Notes under the pieces: model-generated | What the model saw: only the letters and a program-made list of their open reading frames with translations | Told to the model about the DNA's origin: nothing | Databases searched by the model: none | Source of the DNA: Spartinivicinus ruber | Lineage (GTDB): Bacteria > Pseudomonadota > Gammaproteobacteria > Pseudomonadales > Zooshikellaceae | Direction: 5' to 3' | Assembly: GCF_011009015.1 (NCBI RefSeq) | Contig: NZ_CP048878.1 | Coordinates: 2,579,001-2,643,000, forward strand | Length of the DNA: 64,000 bases | Translations under genes and position numbers: made by a program | Shown: positions 61,366 to 64,000 of the stretch, one piece after another | How positions within the stretch are numbered: position 1 is the stretch's first letter | Layout: every line of letters starts with the position of its first letter

Positions 61366-62154
61366 TTAACAAGTTAAGGATTTACCTTCAATCACCATCA
61401 AGTCGCCAACACCAACTTGAATATTTTGGGTAACTTCGTAAAAAGCATCTTCAATCACCCGTTCAGGCTCTACCAGCTTGTACCACAACAACAGATTGCC
61501 TTCTTGTAGCCGATAATAAAGCTTGGCTTTCACTTCGTATTTTTCACCATTATGAAAAGGGGCTAGCCCTAATTTGATTTGTTCAGGTAATTCAACGGTT
61601 CCCTTTTGATTATCTTCACTATAGGTGAACTGGTATTCCCCAGTATTTAACCGCATAGCTGAGCCAAAAACCGCTTTACGGATAACATTAAATTTCAGGG
61701 CAATTTCCAATAGCTCGGCCCCGCTGGGGCTAACAATATCCTCGGCTCTTTCTTCGAGAAATTCGGCAAAGGAGGTTTGGTCCATTTTTTCATTATTTCT
61801 GTTCTGCCAAGCTTCCCATTCACGAGAAAGTGGGCAGCCATACTCAACTGTATGCTTACCACTTCTTGGCTCATCTTGTGAAACATGAAAATCAATAATG
61901 CCTTTAAATAAGTGAGACTGGTCGTCAGCAAATATGGTCGTATGAGGGTTTTTAAAACGGTTAACATACTCAATAAATGATTTAACCGTATTCATTTTCA
62001 CATACTGCCGTGTTTTGATAGGGTGTGGCAGATAGTCTTCAATGCTCACCAACTTATAGTCACTACTTATAGCAACAAAGGGTATGCCTTCCTTATTATG
62101 TATGACTTGGCTAGCCCCTAATTTAATTAATTCTTGTACGTTATTGTGTTCCAT
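61366..62154 (-). CDS. YfdQ-like phage protein (DUF2303)
   Basis: A protein of 262 residues: ISSDYKLVSIEDYLPHPIKTRQYVKMNTVKSFIEYVNRF, TTIFADDQSHLFKGIIDFHV, GCPLSREWEAWQNRNNEKMDQTSFAEFLEERAEDIVSPSGAELLEIA and the C-terminal GEKYEVKAKLYYRLQEGNLLLWYKLVEPERV. This is the DUF2303/YfdQ family common in prophages, of unknown function. It pairs with the gene upstream, as in other prophages. Confidence 0.85.
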   Translation of the reverse strand: MEHNNVQELIKLGASQVIHNKEGIPFVAISSDYKLVSIEDYLPHPIKTRQYVKMNTVKSFIEYVNRFKNPHTTIFADDQSHLFKGIIDFHVSQDEPRSGKHTVEYGCPLSREWEAWQNRNNEKMDQTSFAEFLEERAEDIVSPSGAELLEIALKFNVIRKAVFGSAMRLNTGEYQFTYSEDNQKGTVELPEQIKLGLAPFHNGEKYEVKAKLYYRLQEGNLLLWYKLVEPERVIEDAFYEVTQNIQVGVGDLMVIEGKSLTC

Positions 62155-62191
62155 GCTGTCTCCTTTTGCTTAAAGTGAAATTTACTGCTTA

Positions 62192-62542
62192 TTAATTGAT
62201 AGACTTCAGGTTTTGATTCGTGCTGGTTTCTGGCACTGTTTTAAGGTCTAACTCTGATTGTTTCGGATCATTTCGAAGTAAATCACCATCTGCAGTAGAC
62301 CAAAAAATTGCTTGCGGCTGCTCATGCTGTGGAATACTTGATTTAATATTGGGGGTGATTTTTACGGTATCCTCATTATTTGCACTGAGCATTTGTACTT
62401 TGAGTTGCAGGGTAATACTGCCTGCTTTACAGGTATCTCTTACAGCCTGCACTAGTTCAGATAGTGTTTCAGTTAACTCACTATCCAGACTACCTCGATT
62501 GATGTATGCAACTGTTTGGCTAAAGGGAGTATTTTCATTCAT
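62192..62542 (-). CDS. Small phage protein paired with YfdQ
   Basis: A protein of 116 residues: TLSELVQAVRDTCKAGSITLQLKVQMLSANNEDTVKITPNIKSSIPQHEQPQAIFWSTADGDLLRNDPKQSELDLKTV. The pattern (LKVK..., VKITP.IK...P......FW.T.DGDL.R.DP) is typical of proteins encoded just upstream of DUF2303 genes in many prophages. Function unknown. Confidence 0.7.
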   Translation of the reverse strand: MNENTPFSQTVAYINRGSLDSELTETLSELVQAVRDTCKAGSITLQLKVQMLSANNEDTVKITPNIKSSIPQHEQPQAIFWSTADGDLLRNDPKQSELDLKTVPETSTNQNLKSIN

Positions 62543-62618
62543 TGATAAGAGCTCCTTTTTTAGGCAATAAAGTGCCGTGGCTCAATATTGAGCATTTAAT
62601 AACTAATGTTTATTTAAT

Positions 62619-62825
62619 TTAAAAAGTTGCTGGTTCTACAAATAATTTATGCCGAGTTTTATCAAGCACATATCTCATACGACGGCGCAGATTGTTATGA
62701 ATAGCTAAATCAGCTTGATATTTTTCGGTTATTTTATCCCATAGTAAATCGGCTTCTGTTTTTCTCCTTCTTAGCTGCTGATTATTAATTATGTCGTTCT
62801 TAGGTAAGCGAGTAGCCATAGTCAT
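62619..62825 (-). CDS. Small basic phage-region protein
   Basis: A protein of 68 residues, rich in Arg and Lys (QQLRRRKTEADLLWDKITEKYQADL, HNNLRRRMRYVLDKTRHKLF). Its start overlaps the stop of the RdgC-like gene by 4 bp. No family is recognised. Confidence 0.55.
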   Translation of the reverse strand: MTMATRLPKNDIINNQQLRRRKTEADLLWDKITEKYQADLAIHNNLRRRMRYVLDKTRHKLFVEPATF

Positions 62826-63328
62826 GCCGCCACCGTGTTCTCTAGCATTATGCCGGCTTTGCCGCTGCTAACCATTTGTATAAATAACTGTAGAAATAGT
62901 TTATTTACATCGGTATCTTGATTATTAACGACCAAGCAGCCTTGCTCAGTATCAATATAAACCTCAATTACTGTCGTTATTTTGGGTGCCCGAGGAATCA
63001 GTCCAGTTCTAATTTCTTTCCGTAAACATTCAATTTGCAGTTTTGTTAGACGCTCTCCAGTAAGGTCTTTATGGTCTTCAACAGCTTCAATGACACGCTG
63101 CCTTAAAACAGTAGGTGATAATACCTTTTTCTCTAATTTAACTTTGAATACTGCTAATTTTTTTCGTGTTTCCAGGTAACTGCCTTTTTTAACCGGTACA
63201 AATCCATAACTTAATTCTTGATATTTACTACAAGGGGTAAACTCCGCATCTCTAACTCCACCTAATAACCGCTCAACAACATAATCAGCATTAGCTTTTA
63301 AGTGATATACAGTTGCGTTTTCATACAT
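62822..63328 (-). CDS. Short RdgC-like recombination-associated protein
   Basis: A protein of 168 residues, start ATG 63328 with GGAG 8 nt upstream. FTPCSKYQELSYGFVPVK, then LEKKVLSPTVLRQRVIEAVEDHKDLTGERLTKLQIECLRKEIRTGLIPRAPKITTVIEVYIDTEQGCLVVNNQD matches the N-terminal half of RdgC (F-PC---Q--S-GWV, KLLPASVVN, KEE---LLPRAF-----V-IDP--G-LVVD). RdgC is about 300 residues and forms a ring on DNA that limits RecA; this one ends after the first half. It may act as a phage DNA-binding protein. Confidence 0.72.
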   Translation of the reverse strand: MYENATVYHLKANADYVVERLLGGVRDAEFTPCSKYQELSYGFVPVKKGSYLETRKKLAVFKVKLEKKVLSPTVLRQRVIEAVEDHKDLTGERLTKLQIECLRKEIRTGLIPRAPKITTVIEVYIDTEQGCLVVNNQDTDVNKLFLQLFIQMVSSGKAGIMLENTVAA

Positions 63329-63732
63329 GGCTCGTCTCCTTTTGAATTATCGTCTAACGACATATACTCCTGCCGTCTCACGGTCCGTTGTGTAACACGG
63401 GCCTGCCTGGGTTTATCAGGGTCGTCATTCACTACCATCGGCACACAATTAACAACAAATGCAGCCAATAACATCATCACCACTGGCGAAACATTAAGGG
63501 TGACAATCTTTAACCGAATTAGCTCGGCCACTAAATGTGCTCGATTGGTAGTTTTAAGCTTGTAATGTACGTTTTTTATTCTGTTGCTAACTGTGCCAGG
63601 CTCTACACCTTGTTCGCGTGCAATGATTTTGTCAGTTTTGCCAGACAGTAAGCCTAAGCAGAATTGAGTTTCACGCGATGTAAGATGTGAATTGTCTAAA
63701 TGCGCTTGCCAGTATCCATCTGTAGTAATCAT
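63298..63732 (-). CDS. LuxR-type HTH regulator with a membrane segment
   Basis: A protein of 144 residues. Residues 16-75 form a LuxR-type DNA-binding domain: LTSRETQFCLGLLSGKTDKIIAREQGVEPGTVSNRIKNVHYKLKTTNRAHLVAELIRLKI. It is followed by a hydrophobic segment (SPVVMMLLAAFVVNCVPMVV, residues 81-100) and a charged tail. The HTH comes first and no sensor domain is seen. It overlaps the RdgC-like gene by 31 bp. Similar small HTH-membrane proteins occur in prophages, role unknown. Confidence 0.75.
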   Translation of the reverse strand: MITTDGYWQAHLDNSHLTSRETQFCLGLLSGKTDKIIAREQGVEPGTVSNRIKNVHYKLKTTNRAHLVAELIRLKIVTLNVSPVVMMLLAAFVVNCVPMVVNDDPDKPRQARVTQRTVRRQEYMSLDDNSKGDEPCMKTQLYIT

Positions 63733-63897
63733 TGTTGAAACCGTCCGTAGCTCTAAGTATTGCTTAGTTTAAAATAAGCATATTTTAGAATTGCTTAGAT
63801 TATAAATTGAATTTAATAATTAAAAGCTTGTGATTAATAGTTTTTTTGATTTATAGGGGGCATTTAAAATGGTGGGAGGGGAAGTTAGAGGGAGGGA
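63733..63897. promoter_or_regulatory. AT-rich upstream region of the LuxR-type gene
   Basis: Two direct copies of TTGCTTAG (near 63762 and 63792) lie 30 bp apart with AAGCATATTTTAG between them, within 80 bp of the LuxR-type start. They may be binding sites for its regulator. Confidence 0.4.
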
Positions 63898-64000
63898 TTA
63901 TGACTTCCTATTGGTTGCTATATCTACTACTGTACGTAATATCTTTACATCTTCATCGGTAAGTTTGTCGCGAACAAGTAAACTATTTAAGTCTACTAAT
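63898..64000 (-). CDS. C-terminal end of an unidentified gene, cut by the window edge
   Basis: The minus strand is open from the window edge: LVDLNSLLVRDKLTDEDVKILRTVVDIATNRKS and a TAA at 63898-63900. The helical ending LTDEDVKILRTVVDIA is of the kind seen at the end of small phage regulators, but too little is present to name it. Confidence 0.5.
   Translation of the reverse strand, partial: LVDLNSLLVRDKLTDEDVKILRTVVDIATNRKS

Overview
The window looks like a gammaproteobacterial chromosome of moderate to low GC. The host backbone at 48.8-59.2 kb carries etfB-etfA with a divergent ETF-ubiquinone oxidoreductase gene. It also carries uvrY(gacA)-uvrC-pgsA followed by tRNA-Gly(GCC), tRNA-Cys(GCA) and tRNA-Leu(UAA), the gene order known from Escherichia coli. 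PEP-CTERM-like secreted proteins suggest a marine or environmental gammaproteobacterium; the genus cannot be fixed from the sequence alone.

From 0 to about 29.9 kb lies a mosaic prophage with a Mu-like head module and a P2-like tail module. The head genes are a protease with a nested scaffold start, a major head gene split by an IS3 element, gp35, gp36, a virion morphogenesis protein and gp37. The tail genes are V, W, J, I, a fibre, sheath, tube, E/E' with a programmed -1 frameshift, tape measure, U, X and D. An 11.7-kb cargo island sits exactly between tape measure and U. It holds small membrane and secreted proteins, a Bro-N antirepressor with a candidate C4-type antisense RNA, a DUF4041/GIY-YIG protein, a lipoprotein, and a 1998-residue secreted SpvB/FG-GAP/Rhs polymorphic toxin with a candidate immunity gene. 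A tyrosine integrase pseudogene follows D.

From 32 to 43.4 kb lies a second, eroded relative of the same prophage in the same orientation: truncated M15 endolysin, a paralogue of the 317-793 membrane gene, and remnants of the head protease, gp37, U, X and D. It is broken by IS1-like, IS630, IS5/IS427, IS1595 and ISAs1 elements. Surviving cargo includes lipoproteins, a PH-domain protein, fragments of a cyclic-phosphate receiver (cREC) gene and PEP-CTERM-like proteins.

The most striking non-coding signal is a leader module found nine times on the + strand. It is TTT(C/A)CCCTAAC (one C may be replaced by AC), followed by an inverted repeat whose 3' arm or loop carries the ribosome binding site and whose end touches the start codon. 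It precedes the protease, gp37, sheath, U and endolysin genes and their remnants in the ghost prophage, and is a candidate shared late-gene control element.

From 59.2 kb to the end lies another integrated element abutting the tRNA-Leu 3' end: tyrosine integrase, DUF4224-type excisionase-like protein, a CsrA-like protein with a large internal insertion, a YfdQ/DUF2303 pair, a short RdgC-like protein and a membrane-linked LuxR-type regulator.
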